A DNA stretch of 52,406 bases from NCBI RefSeq assembly GCF_017353255.1, contig NZ_JAFMYU010000037.1:1-52406 (forward strand). Direction: 5' to 3'. The translations under genes were made by a program, and so were the position numbers. The notes under the pieces are model-generated. The model was not told where the DNA came from, searched no databases, and saw only the letters and a list, made by a program, of their open reading frames with translations. Below are positions 8,317 to 15,863 of the stretch, piece by piece; within the stretch, counting starts at the first letter, position 1; each line of letters starts with the position of its first letter. This DNA is from Fibrella aquatilis. GTDB lineage: Bacteria; Bacteroidota; Bacteroidia; Cytophagales; Spirosomataceae.

Positions 8317-9765
8317 TTAACATAGTTGAAATTCAGGAAAGCTCATCATCGTTGTGGCCAGTTGCCGAATTGGGTTGGCCGATGATGGGTTGGTCTTTGT
8401 AAGCAAGTTACGTTGGTCGGGCGTAAGGGGCCAGGGCAGCAGGCAGGCGGCAATGGCGTCGGGCAGTTGGGCGGACGGAGTTTGGGCAAAAGCCTGCTCG
8501 AAACCGGCCCAGTCTACCTGCGTAGTGAACTTGTTGGCTCCTTTCCGCTCGAAGGGCTGCACGTTTACGTCACCATCTTCTTTGGCCCGGACGGCCACGT
8601 TGGCGTTTTTGAAGACGTAATCGGGCAGTTTCATGCGGAACAGCAAGCTCGACGAGTCGATCCAGTTGCGGCCACCGGGCCAGCCCGCCACATTGGGCGG
8701 GTAGAGCAGCAGTTGCCCCAGCGTGCGCTGAATGAACACCTGCGGCTGCGGCTCGGAGAAGGTCACGCCCACCAGGTGCCGGATACCCGCCAGCAGCTCC
8801 ACCGGCGACTTGATGTGTGCCCCCACGTTGCGGTCGTCGTAGAACCAGTCGGCGGTGAAGATGCTCTCCATCAACTCGCTGATGTCGTAGTTGGATGCGT
8901 AGAACTGGTCGGCCAGCTTGTCAATGCGCTGCTGTTCGGTACGGTCCAGGTCGGCGGTTTCGTTCACAAACGCCCGGTAGAGTTTGGTCGTGATGTGCCG
9001 GGCCGTGTTGGGATTCTTGAGCAGCATGGCAATCACATCGTCGCCCCGATACGGACCGGTATGGCCAAAAATGGTCTTTTCACCGTCGTCGTGGACTTTC
9101 TCGCGGAAGATGAACTGACCTTCGGGCGTAAACTGCCAGCCCGTGAAGGCCCGCGCCGCCTCTTTCACGTCGCGTTCGGTGTAGTGCGGCGGACCAGAAA
9201 CGGCCTTACCCAGAGTGAACAGCTCCATCACCTCGCGGGCGAAATTTTCGTTGGGCGCGTTCTTCCGATTCTGCTGATTGTTCAGAAACTGAAGCATGGC
9301 AGGCGTTTTCGACACTGCCAGCAGCAACTCGCCGAAGTTACCCAGCGCATGTTGCCGGATCACGTTCAGGTAGTCGAGCACAAAGCCGGGCTTCTGGTTG
9401 ATGCGGCAGGCAAAGTGCCCGTGCCAAAACAAGGCCATTTTCTCACGCAAAGCCCCTTTTTGCCCCACCATCTGGTCGATCCAGGCCACGTTGAGACCGC
9501 GCTGAGCCAGAGCGGCTTCCTTGATCTTGGCTTTCAGTTCGAGCCGGTCGAGCTGACCCGCCCGCATCATCTGCTTCAGTTCACCTTTGTCAACCACCTC
9601 GCCACCAGCCAATTCCAGCGGCGTAAATGCCTGGCTATCAGCAAATAGCGATTTAACCGTGGCCCGAACAGAATGCCCACCGGCCTGTTCCAGTTGCGCC
9701 GGGGTAGCTCCAAACCCCGCCCGGCTGTAGAGGTGGCGGAGTTGCGCTGGTCGAATACGTTGCAT
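8317..9765 (-). CDS. DUF1800 family protein
   Basis: A 482-residue DUF1800 (COG5267) protein. It begins with the family's N-terminal HLYSRAGFGATPAQLEQAG, and has WIDQMVGQKGALREKMALFW, HGHFACRIN, NENFAREVMELFTLG and the GWQFTPEGQFIF / HDDGEKTIFG segments, ending with a typical MMSFPEFQLC tail. No classical signal peptide is obvious. It is the upstream gene of the DUF1800-DUF1501 pair. Function is unknown; the constant pairing suggests the two act together, probably at or beyond the inner membrane. Confidence 0.9.
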   Translation of the reverse strand: MQRIRPAQLRHLYSRAGFGATPAQLEQAGGHSVRATVKSLFADSQAFTPLELAGGEVVDKGELKQMMRAGQLDRLELKAKIKEAALAQRGLNVAWIDQMVGQKGALREKMALFWHGHFACRINQKPGFVLDYLNVIRQHALGNFGELLLAVSKTPAMLQFLNNQQNRKNAPNENFAREVMELFTLGKAVSGPPHYTERDVKEAARAFTGWQFTPEGQFIFREKVHDDGEKTIFGHTGPYRGDDVIAMLLKNPNTARHITTKLYRAFVNETADLDRTEQQRIDKLADQFYASNYDISELMESIFTADWFYDDRNVGAHIKSPVELLAGIRHLVGVTFSEPQPQVFIQRTLGQLLLYPPNVAGWPGGRNWIDSSSLLFRMKLPDYVFKNANVAVRAKEDGDVNVQPFERKGANKFTTQVDWAGFEQAFAQTPSAQLPDAIAACLLPWPLTPDQRNLLTKTNPSSANPIRQLATTMMSFPEFQLC

Positions 9766-9929
9766 CGGCTTCGTTGGTTAGTCTATTGATGTTAGAGAGA
9801 TAACGGACGCAAGCGTTTAGTTGCACGGTAATTAAAAAATGAAATTACCAGGATTGGCAGTTACTACTATGATGGGCAGTGAGCAACCATTCGGCAGCGA
9901 GTAGGGTCTATAGAGCAAACGTATTGACC

Positions 9930-10367
9930 ATGAAAAACATATGCCTGGCATTCCTGCTCTTGCTGGCATTGAGCAACTGCCAGAAAGATGCAGCATCCAT
10001 CAACCCGCAAGCCACCGCCCTGACTGGCGACTGGGTCTGGATAGCCACGTCGGGTGGATTCACGGGCGGGCTTACCTACAAACCGGCTACCAACGAAGAG
10101 ATTATCCTGCGTATCAAGGCTGGTAATCAGTTCGATGTGCTTCGTAACGGAACAGCGCTTTATTCGGGCACCTACACAACCGGAACTATGCGGAGCATTT
10201 ACACCGGAAAAGACACGCCCTCTATCCAAACGCAACTACAGCAACCCTACCCGTCAGGATCGCCGCAACTAATAACCAACGGCGTTATTTCGAGCCTAAG
10301 GACCACCGGAATGGAAATTGACGATAACGCTTATGATGGGTTCGGGTGCAGCTACCGCCGGAAGTGA
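9930..10367 (+). CDS. Small lipoprotein, lipocalin-like, unknown function
   Basis: A 145-residue predicted lipoprotein. The start at 9930 yields a signal peptide with lipobox (LLLALSNC) and a +2 Gln. After the leader it reads TALTGDWVWIATSGGFTGG, the opening strand pattern of many Bacteroidota lipocalin-like lipoproteins, and ends DDNAYDGFGCSYRRK with a second Cys. An in-frame ATG at 9879 would add 17 residues before the signal peptide and is unlikely. It stands alone between a divergent DUF1800 gene and a convergent unknown gene. No specific function can be assigned. Confidence 0.75.
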   Translation: MKNICLAFLLLLALSNCQKDAASINPQATALTGDWVWIATSGGFTGGLTYKPATNEEIILRIKAGNQFDVLRNGTALYSGTYTTGTMRSIYTGKDTPSIQTQLQQPYPSGSPQLITNGVISSLRTTGMEIDDNAYDGFGCSYRRK

Positions 10368-10399
10368 TATGTGGTATTCTTCTGCCAGTTGCCCCGATG

Positions 10400-10921
10400 T
10401 CATTTGGCTACGTTATAGCCGTCCATCAACCGATTGAAAGCGGTAATGACGGCCATCTTGTTGGGGTTATTTGCCTTGATGATGAACGCGCAGTGGTACA
10501 ATACGCCGTCTTTCTCGTCCAGCACGGCCTGATCGGCGCGGAAATAGTTATTGGCATTGAAATGGTCGTACCAGCGGTTGAATTTGTACCACCGGGCCAT
10601 CTCGCGTCGGTCTGACGTATCACAGATGTAAATCGTGATTGTCAGGCTACTACGGTCATAAAAGTCTTTGATAATGGCCGCTACGGTGGGTGCAGTCAGG
10701 GCATCAAACGGTGGATTTTTATCAGTCGGCGAGTCCACCACCTTCAACACCAACTCGTAGATATGTTCACCAAAAGCAAAATCGTCGCCTAAGGCATAGG
10801 GACTAGGTTTGAATTTGACTTCATAACTGTTGTTGTTGTTTGTTATGAAACCATACACAGAGTCGACTCCACCAATGAAGATGTAGTTATAACCTAACAA
10901 CGGGGGTTCCTCTTTCTTCAT
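10400..10921 (-). CDS. Hypothetical protein resembling the DUF6169 group
   Basis: A soluble 173-residue protein. The central ITIYICDTSDRREMARWYKF and following FNRWYDHFN, and the opening pattern YGFITNNNNSYEVKFKPSP, recall the Bacteroidota-restricted DUF6169 group from memory; this needs a profile search. No signal peptide or membrane helix. The start overlaps the end of the upstream 66-residue gene by 35 bp, so the two are surely co-transcribed and probably translationally coupled. The overlap and the small charged partner are reminiscent of toxin-antitoxin or immunity pairs, which is inference only. Confidence 0.7.
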   Translation of the reverse strand: MKKEEPPLLGYNYIFIGGVDSVYGFITNNNNSYEVKFKPSPYALGDDFAFGEHIYELVLKVVDSPTDKNPPFDALTAPTVAAIIKDFYDRSSLTITIYICDTSDRREMARWYKFNRWYDHFNANNYFRADQAVLDEKDGVLYHCAFIIKANNPNKMAVITAFNRLMDGYNVAK

Positions 10922-11087
10922 TCTCTTGTTTTAGCTTGGCAAAAGCCTCTCGTATAGCGGGATCTGATTTATACCGCTCACGGGTCTCCTGTTCGTCGCG
11001 CCGCTTTTCGTCCATATGTCTTTTCAAAAAGGCAACGAGCCTTTCATGACGTTCTTCGGCAGTCAGTTCGTGTTGGATCGTTTCCAT
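10887..11087 (-). CDS. Small charged helical protein, partner of the downstream unknown gene
   Basis: A 66-residue protein, almost all charged and predicted helical (ERHERLVAFLKRHMDEKRRD, ERYKSDPAIREAFAKLKQEN). It has no signal or membrane segment. It overlaps the start of the 173-residue gene by 35 bp in a different frame. Size, charge and overlap resemble antitoxin-like first genes, but no known antitoxin fold is recognised. It lies just downstream, in transcription order, of the relic carB 3' end and a terminator hairpin. Confidence 0.65.
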   Translation of the reverse strand: METIQHELTAEERHERLVAFLKRHMDEKRRDEQETRERYKSDPAIREAFAKLKQENEERGTPVVRL

Positions 11088-11146
11088 AATCTTTGCCTGA
11101 TAGCTGTTTATAAGTCAAATATATCACTTCATCGCCAAAACAAATA

Positions 11147-11182
11147 AGCCGCTCGAATCGGTTCTTCCCGATGCAAGCGGCT
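11147..11182 (-). terminator. Terminator-like hairpin following the relic carB 3' end
   Basis: Arms AGCCGCT (11147-11153) and AGCGGCT (11176-11182) enclose a second stem ATCGG/CCGAT. On the minus strand the hairpin is followed by TATTTGTTTT. It lies 28 bp after the stop codon of the carB 3' fragment, which is where the original carB terminator would be. Confidence 0.6.
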
Positions 11183-11209
11183 CTTAAACAGGAGAATAGC
11201 TCAATAAAA

Positions 11210-11323
11210 TTACCGGCTCAGGTACAGGTTCCGCTCGGCGTAGACCTTCTGGAAGAAGTCGTCCTGGAGATCGTCGATGAAGTAGATGCCTTCGCCGGTG
11301 GATTTCATTTCGGGACCGAGTTC
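11210..11323 (-). pseudogene. Relic or duplicated 3' end of carB
   Basis: On the minus strand this encodes the last ~37 codons of a CarB ending VYAERNLYLSR and a TAA stop. It aligns with the real carB end (15864-15977) over about 114 bp with 10 mismatches by eye. Eight of the ten lie in the 38 bp nearest the stop. There is no upstream carB body here: the match stops 3 bp before the dcm stop codon. The codons are GC-rich like the rest of the host genome, and a terminator follows, so this is more likely the original carB end, displaced by the island, than a new copy. Confidence 0.85.
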
Positions 11324-11326
11324 TTA

Positions 11327-12685
11327 TCAGAAAAGGGTCGGCTGATCTTGTACAGGCTGAGGTGGAAGGCCCAGCTTAATACGGGCGCGGCGACTCCGGG
11401 TATTGTTGATGTCCATTAAAGAATCCAAGTCGGCAGTTCCTTCCAACAAATTATTCAATACTAGTCCGTGTGCTTGGGTAAATAGAGGCGGAACGGCTTC
11501 ACCAATCATCTCCCGTATTTTATTCAAGTGGCCCCGCTCCAACGTTTTTCCCCAATCAAAATCCCACGGAAACGTTTGTAATAACGCACACTCACGAACG
11601 CTTAGGAGACGATTTTGGGTAGGATGAATGTTGATGTCACTACCGAGGTGGGCACTGGCAGTTGTAACGGTTGACGCGACTAGCCGCTCGTCTAAGCGTC
11701 TATAACTGGAATTACGGAAACCTTGAATAAGACGCCAATCACCAGTTTTCTTGTCTTTTACTACAGGACGCAATAGTGGATTACCACATTGAGGGCAAAC
11801 AGCCATTTCGTCATTGATACTCTCGTTTTCATTGTTGCACCCTATTGAGCACGCTTTATTATCCCATGCACTTCCCCCGTTTAAAGCAGTTGCCTGAACC
11901 ATTGCATAGCGCCTATCGTCAACTCCGTTATCCCAGACTGGCACTGCATGCAATGGGTCTTGGGCATCAACGGCTTCCTCTGCACGAAGTGGGTTGAGTG
12001 GGCTTAGGTTATACTGGGTGAAAAACTGACCAAAACTTATCCGTTTGTCTCCCTCGTGAGTAGGAATAGGAAATGGAATTTTTCGACTTTGATTCAACAA
12101 GACTAGACAAGGTTCATCACGGCGAACAAGCGTGATAAACGTTCTTTTTCGAGTTTGGGGTACTCCATAATCAGCCATATCGACGACAACTGGGAAAGCC
12201 GCATAGTCCACGCCGATCCGCTCAAGAAGCAAATTAGGAGCACTTATTCCGTCATCAGTATCTGGGTGTTTGACGAGGCGCGTTAAAAACTGAGGCACGT
12301 TTTCGAGCACGACCAGGCGTGGCTGTAGAGAACGCACAACATTAGCCACCACTTCTACCAGCAAGTTTCGCTCATCAACTTCCCACTTCTTAGGATCGCT
12401 GCCAGCACCCAGCCCGGCCCGCGCGGAACTCATACCCTGACAAGGCGGGCAAGCACAGAGAAGGTCTGGTCGATTACCCTCTTGGCGTTGATGCCAATCA
12501 GCAACTACCTGTTGCCAAGTGGTACGCAAATCACCTGGTACTCCTTTTGTTCCAGGGTGATTACGTTCGCAAACGTCTAAACGGTTGGGTTCTAGCTCAG
12601 CCATGACCTCAAACTGGAAGTCAGCTCTGCGATAGCCAACGTCTCCCGCTCCACAATTAGAAAAAAGGCTTACGGCTGTTAGCAC
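11327..12685 (-). CDS. dcm: DNA (cytosine-5-)-methyltransferase
   Basis: Transfers a methyl group from S-adenosylmethionine to C5 of cytosine in double-stranded DNA. The 452-residue protein shows the C5 motifs in order: motif I SLFSNCGAGD (6-15), motif IV CPPCQG with catalytic Cys82, motif VI VVLENV (Glu128), motif VIII QTRKR (177-181), motif IX RLLSVRECALLQTFP and motif X MIGEAVPPLF (about 393-402). The target-recognition region contains four cysteines (279, 283, 297, 300; ACSIGC and CPQCG), a likely zinc ribbon. The recognition site cannot be read from sequence. It is 104 bp downstream of the GHKL-nuclease gene on the same strand, and its stop codon abuts the displaced carB 3' end. Confidence 0.95.
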   Translation of the reverse strand: MLTAVSLFSNCGAGDVGYRRADFQFEVMAELEPNRLDVCERNHPGTKGVPGDLRTTWQQVVADWHQRQEGNRPDLLCACPPCQGMSSARAGLGAGSDPKKWEVDERNLLVEVVANVVRSLQPRLVVLENVPQFLTRLVKHPDTDDGISAPNLLLERIGVDYAAFPVVVDMADYGVPQTRKRTFITLVRRDEPCLVLLNQSRKIPFPIPTHEGDKRISFGQFFTQYNLSPLNPLRAEEAVDAQDPLHAVPVWDNGVDDRRYAMVQATALNGGSAWDNKACSIGCNNENESINDEMAVCPQCGNPLLRPVVKDKKTGDWRLIQGFRNSSYRRLDERLVASTVTTASAHLGSDINIHPTQNRLLSVRECALLQTFPWDFDWGKTLERGHLNKIREMIGEAVPPLFTQAHGLVLNNLLEGTADLDSLMDINNTRSRRARIKLGLPPQPVQDQPTLF

Positions 12686-12789
12686 GGTTGAGGCAAAATA
12701 TTATGTAATGGTGAAAGTTCACACAAATATTGCAATTACTGTTCGCTAAAGCTACTCTTTTTTTTCAAAGTATCAATGGTCAAACAGCC

Positions 12790-15312
12790 TCAGTTACGAT
12801 CTAATCTACTTATGATTAGATCCATAATCTTATCTGGTGACTGCTCCAAAAATATAAGGCTAGCTGGAATATTCAGCGTAATCAAAGGGTCTGCCAATAT
12901 AGATAATGCCTGTAATTTTGCTTCGAAAATCTTTTTGTCTTTTAAAATATGTCTGTAGTCCTCCTGCCAGATGTTATGATATGTGATTGATTCATTTTCT
13001 CCAATCCTTATTTGCTCCTTCCAAATCCTGTTCAACAGAGGTTTATAATCGAAATGATCAAAAGGCTCACCCAAGGCTTCTATTTTTTGCATTTTTACAA
13101 CTGGGGCCTCTACCTCAGTAAAGATCGTTTTCACGTGAGCCAATGAATAATAGTAGTTGTTCATAACTTCAGCAAGCTTAATTAATGCTTCAGTTTCCAT
13201 AATTGACACACCTCCAACGGCATCACACTCTTTCAATACGGCAGGCAAGCCTTCAGGATTTTTATTAAACCCGGAGAATTTCCTAGTTATAACCACCGCA
13301 TGTTCTGCTTTAGCCGCATCTCTATGTGCAGCGGCACTTGCTATTTCCGCACTATCATTTTGTAGCTCACCGGTGAGTTTCGCCTTAGCTTCGAAAGTCA
13401 GAATATACGATTCTGGACCACACGAAGCTTTCATTAAAATATCTTTTTGGCCAGAAGCACCATCACGAGTAGCAATGAAGCCCATAGATTCTAAGATGTT
13501 TACGATAGTGTGCTCAAAATTAGCTCCTGACGAACTTGCAGAAGCTTTTCTAAGGTCTTCGGCAAGTTTATGAACCGAATCGGACTTTGTTCTTGCAAGG
13601 TTCCTGTATTGACGATCCCTCCAAAAGAATATTTCTTGAATTATTCTTTCATCCAAGCCTAGATCGTATAGATACCCCTCAAAGGTTAGTTCAGATATAG
13701 CAAGTCGTTCAAACTCATTGATGAGCTTTCTTCCATTTTTTGTATTGGCCCCAAAAGTCGTTGACAAAGACTTATAATAAGGGTGCGCCGTATTGATTGC
13801 AATCAAACTGCCTCCATCAGTTAAAGCAGCTATCGCAATTTCTGAATTCAAAACTTTTCTTTCTATTGATGGAGGTCTAAGATCAAAATTCTCAAACTCC
13901 TCAGGGTAATATTGCCTACGTAAAGCTGTTATTGGCTCTTTAAAGAATTCTCTCGAATTAATAGGAATTGAATTTAGTAGAGTTGTGGATTCCTCTTCTG
14001 CTCTCTGGTCATCCAAGTCAGCTTGCCAGTTGGTTGTAACTAAGTAGATTGCATGCTGTAGGAAGGCTAATTCTTCAGCTTTGTCAGTTCCACGATGTAT
14101 ACGTTCTCTATCCGCCAAAAGATCTTCGTCTAACCCATCTACATTAAGAATGTACTGTGATTTATAAAAAGTACCAAACGATGGGTCATTAAGTAAAAAC
14201 TTAGGATCGTTGTCATTTAATAATCTACCAAGTACCATTATAAAGAAGCCATAACTCCTCTGTGCTTCACTTGAATCTTGATTTTTTATCGACTCATTGT
14301 ACAAAATGACTTTACCCCAAACTTTACCTAAGTTTGGGAACTCTATATACGAAATAGTTTTGCCGGGATTATTAGGATCTAATCCCATTTCTTCGTCAAA
14401 AATTAAATCGCCTGAAAGAAGTTTTTTTGTTACATAGTCTTCCCATCGTCTTTTTATACTATCTTTTAATTCTCTGTTTCCCAAGTCTGCACTTTTGGCT
14501 ATCCCACTTTTCTCTAGAGTAGCAATTACAGGAGTTGAATCGACCCAAACTTTAAAATCAGGACGTAAAGGCATAGCATTACCTAGTACCCAAGCTAATC
14601 TACCATGGGTTATTTTTTTATCTTTTAAGTCCTCAATTATTGCTACAGTCCAACATTCATTCTCTAAGAATATATTTAAATCATCAGGAATTTTTTCAAA
14701 CGCTTGTTTAATAAAACTTTCGGCCTGATTTTTTTCCAACGAGTAGATATTTACTTGTTTAGGCTCCGTGGCACTAGTACCATTTGAATAGTCGTGTTCG
14801 ATTGACTGTATATCATCTTTCGAAGACGTGCCTATGTAAGCATTCTCATGCTCCATTAGTTTTTTGTAGTCCATTCGAACTGCCAAGTATTCATTGTTCT
14901 TTTTGCATATGTGCGATATGGAGTTTCCTAGAGTATAACTTGCAACTTTTCCAATTCCAAACTTTCCTATTACACTACGAATGTCCGTACCTTTTTGGAC
15001 TGTTCTATTATTTTTCTTTGGGCTTTTTGAAATCTGCCACATAGCAGACAATCCGTCCACGTCCATTGAGTTACCATTGTCTAACACTAATATTCTACCA
15101 GGCGTATACTCACCATCTGTAAAAACCTTCACCTCAGTGGCGAATGCATCGAAGCCATTTATAACTAACTCCTCAATTGCTTTGTTAGGAGAGCCATACA
15201 AATGGTGAGAAAAATGCTCAATTATTGTGTAATCAATTGTAAGGGGGATATGACGAATAGGAAGACCAGCACTTGCGTCAATCAGAGGGATGTTCATATT
15301 ACCAAGCACCAT
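12790..15312 (-). CDS. GHKL (MutL/MORC-like) ATPase fused to a PD-(D/E)XK nuclease domain, predicted restriction component
   Basis: An 840-residue protein. The N-terminus has the Bergerat ATP fold: N-box AIEELVINGFDA (Glu47/48, Asn52), G1 box VLDNGNSMD (Asp78) and G2 box GKFGIGKVA (116-124). A middle region (about 220-580) carries an S5-like segment and is otherwise unrecognised. Near the C-terminus is a Mrr-like nuclease core: Glu600 in GANFEHTIV, Asp624 in SGQKDILMK, and Glu641/Lys643 in LTFEAKAKL. GHKL ATPases of this kind were described in restriction-modification operons by Iyer, Abhiman and Aravind (2008). Next to dcm and vsr, it is the only candidate for DNA cleavage. The gene is AT-rich. 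An alternative start is the ATG at 15297. Confidence 0.85.
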   Translation of the reverse strand: MVLGNMNIPLIDASAGLPIRHIPLTIDYTIIEHFSHHLYGSPNKAIEELVINGFDAFATEVKVFTDGEYTPGRILVLDNGNSMDVDGLSAMWQISKSPKKNNRTVQKGTDIRSVIGKFGIGKVASYTLGNSISHICKKNNEYLAVRMDYKKLMEHENAYIGTSSKDDIQSIEHDYSNGTSATEPKQVNIYSLEKNQAESFIKQAFEKIPDDLNIFLENECWTVAIIEDLKDKKITHGRLAWVLGNAMPLRPDFKVWVDSTPVIATLEKSGIAKSADLGNRELKDSIKRRWEDYVTKKLLSGDLIFDEEMGLDPNNPGKTISYIEFPNLGKVWGKVILYNESIKNQDSSEAQRSYGFFIMVLGRLLNDNDPKFLLNDPSFGTFYKSQYILNVDGLDEDLLADRERIHRGTDKAEELAFLQHAIYLVTTNWQADLDDQRAEEESTTLLNSIPINSREFFKEPITALRRQYYPEEFENFDLRPPSIERKVLNSEIAIAALTDGGSLIAINTAHPYYKSLSTTFGANTKNGRKLINEFERLAISELTFEGYLYDLGLDERIIQEIFFWRDRQYRNLARTKSDSVHKLAEDLRKASASSSGANFEHTIVNILESMGFIATRDGASGQKDILMKASCGPESYILTFEAKAKLTGELQNDSAEIASAAAHRDAAKAEHAVVITRKFSGFNKNPEGLPAVLKECDAVGGVSIMETEALIKLAEVMNNYYYSLAHVKTIFTEVEAPVVKMQKIEALGEPFDHFDYKPLLNRIWKEQIRIGENESITYHNIWQEDYRHILKDKKIFEAKLQALSILADPLITLNIPASLIFLEQSPDKIMDLIISRLDRN

Positions 15313-15349
15313 TATTGGTAGTATTTGTTATGTGTTAAAATGAATCGTT

Positions 15350-15781
15350 ATGGAACAAAAGCAGGCAACTAGTGATAGAATGCGGGCGTGTAAGAGCAAG
15401 AATTCAAGTATTGAGCTTGCACTCCGAAGGGCCTTATGGGCTGAGGGTTATCGGTATCGCATAAATTACGCTAAACTACCTGGGAAGCCGGATATCGTAC
15501 TATCAAAGCCCAAGATTGTTATTTTCTGTGACGGCGAGTTTTGGCATGGAAAGGATTGGGAGCGCAGGAAACATGACTTCAAAGCCAACAAGGAGTTCTG
15601 GATTAGCAAGGTTGAGCGGACCATGCAGCGCGATATTGAGACAACCGAAAAATTGCAGACGTTAGGCTGGATGGTGCTTCGCTTCTGGGAAAGCGACATA
15701 AATAAAAGACTACAGTATTGCCTAACTACCATTCGTAACGCTATCGAGTCGCGTTCGGAGAGGGAAGAAGTGTTTAATTAA
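15350..15781 (+). CDS. vsr: Very short patch repair (Vsr) endonuclease, zinc-ligand-less form
   Basis: Nicks DNA 5' of T in T:G mismatches that arise by deamination of 5-methylcytosine, so it protects sites methylated by the neighbouring dcm. The 143-residue protein has the N-terminal DRMRACKSKNSSIELALRRA, the LPGKPDIVL motif with catalytic Asp48, and DGEFWHGKDW with His66. At the positions of the E. coli Vsr structural zinc ligands (Cys66, His71, Cys73, Cys117) it has Glu, Lys, Trp and Ser, so no zinc site remains. It diverges from the GHKL-nuclease gene across 37 bp, which must hold both promoters. It could alternatively serve as a restriction nuclease. Confidence 0.92.
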   Translation: MEQKQATSDRMRACKSKNSSIELALRRALWAEGYRYRINYAKLPGKPDIVLSKPKIVIFCDGEFWHGKDWERRKHDFKANKEFWISKVERTMQRDIETTEKLQTLGWMVLRFWESDINKRLQYCLTTIRNAIESRSEREEVFN

Positions 15782-15795
15782 GCTGATTAGCAGTC

Positions 15796-15843
15796 ACTTG
15801 CCAAGAGAAGTCGCGTCCGCTGTCGCAACTTCTCTTGGCAAGT
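15796..15843. terminator. Inverted repeat between convergent vsr and carB
   Basis: Perfect 16-bp arms, 15796-15811 and 15828-15843 (ACTTGCCAAGAGAAGT and complement), with a 16-nt loop. It lies 15 bp after the vsr stop and 20 bp from the carB stop. No T tract is seen, but position between convergent genes suggests a bidirectional transcription stop. Confidence 0.6.
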
Positions 15844-15863
15844 ATTAGCACCAGTCCTCTGTC

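Noticed and set aside
8413-9648. Long plus-strand open frame inside the DUF1800 gene
   Set aside because: Shadow of DUF1800, which has clear family motifs on the other strand.
11147-11182. tRNA-like hairpin near GCTCGAATCGG as an attachment site
   Set aside because: No acceptor stem, anticodon arm or full cloverleaf can be drawn; it is better read as a terminator.
11171-11419. Plus-strand open frame across the displaced carB end
   Set aside because: It is the reverse complement of the carB 3' end plus the dcm tail, with no independent protein character.
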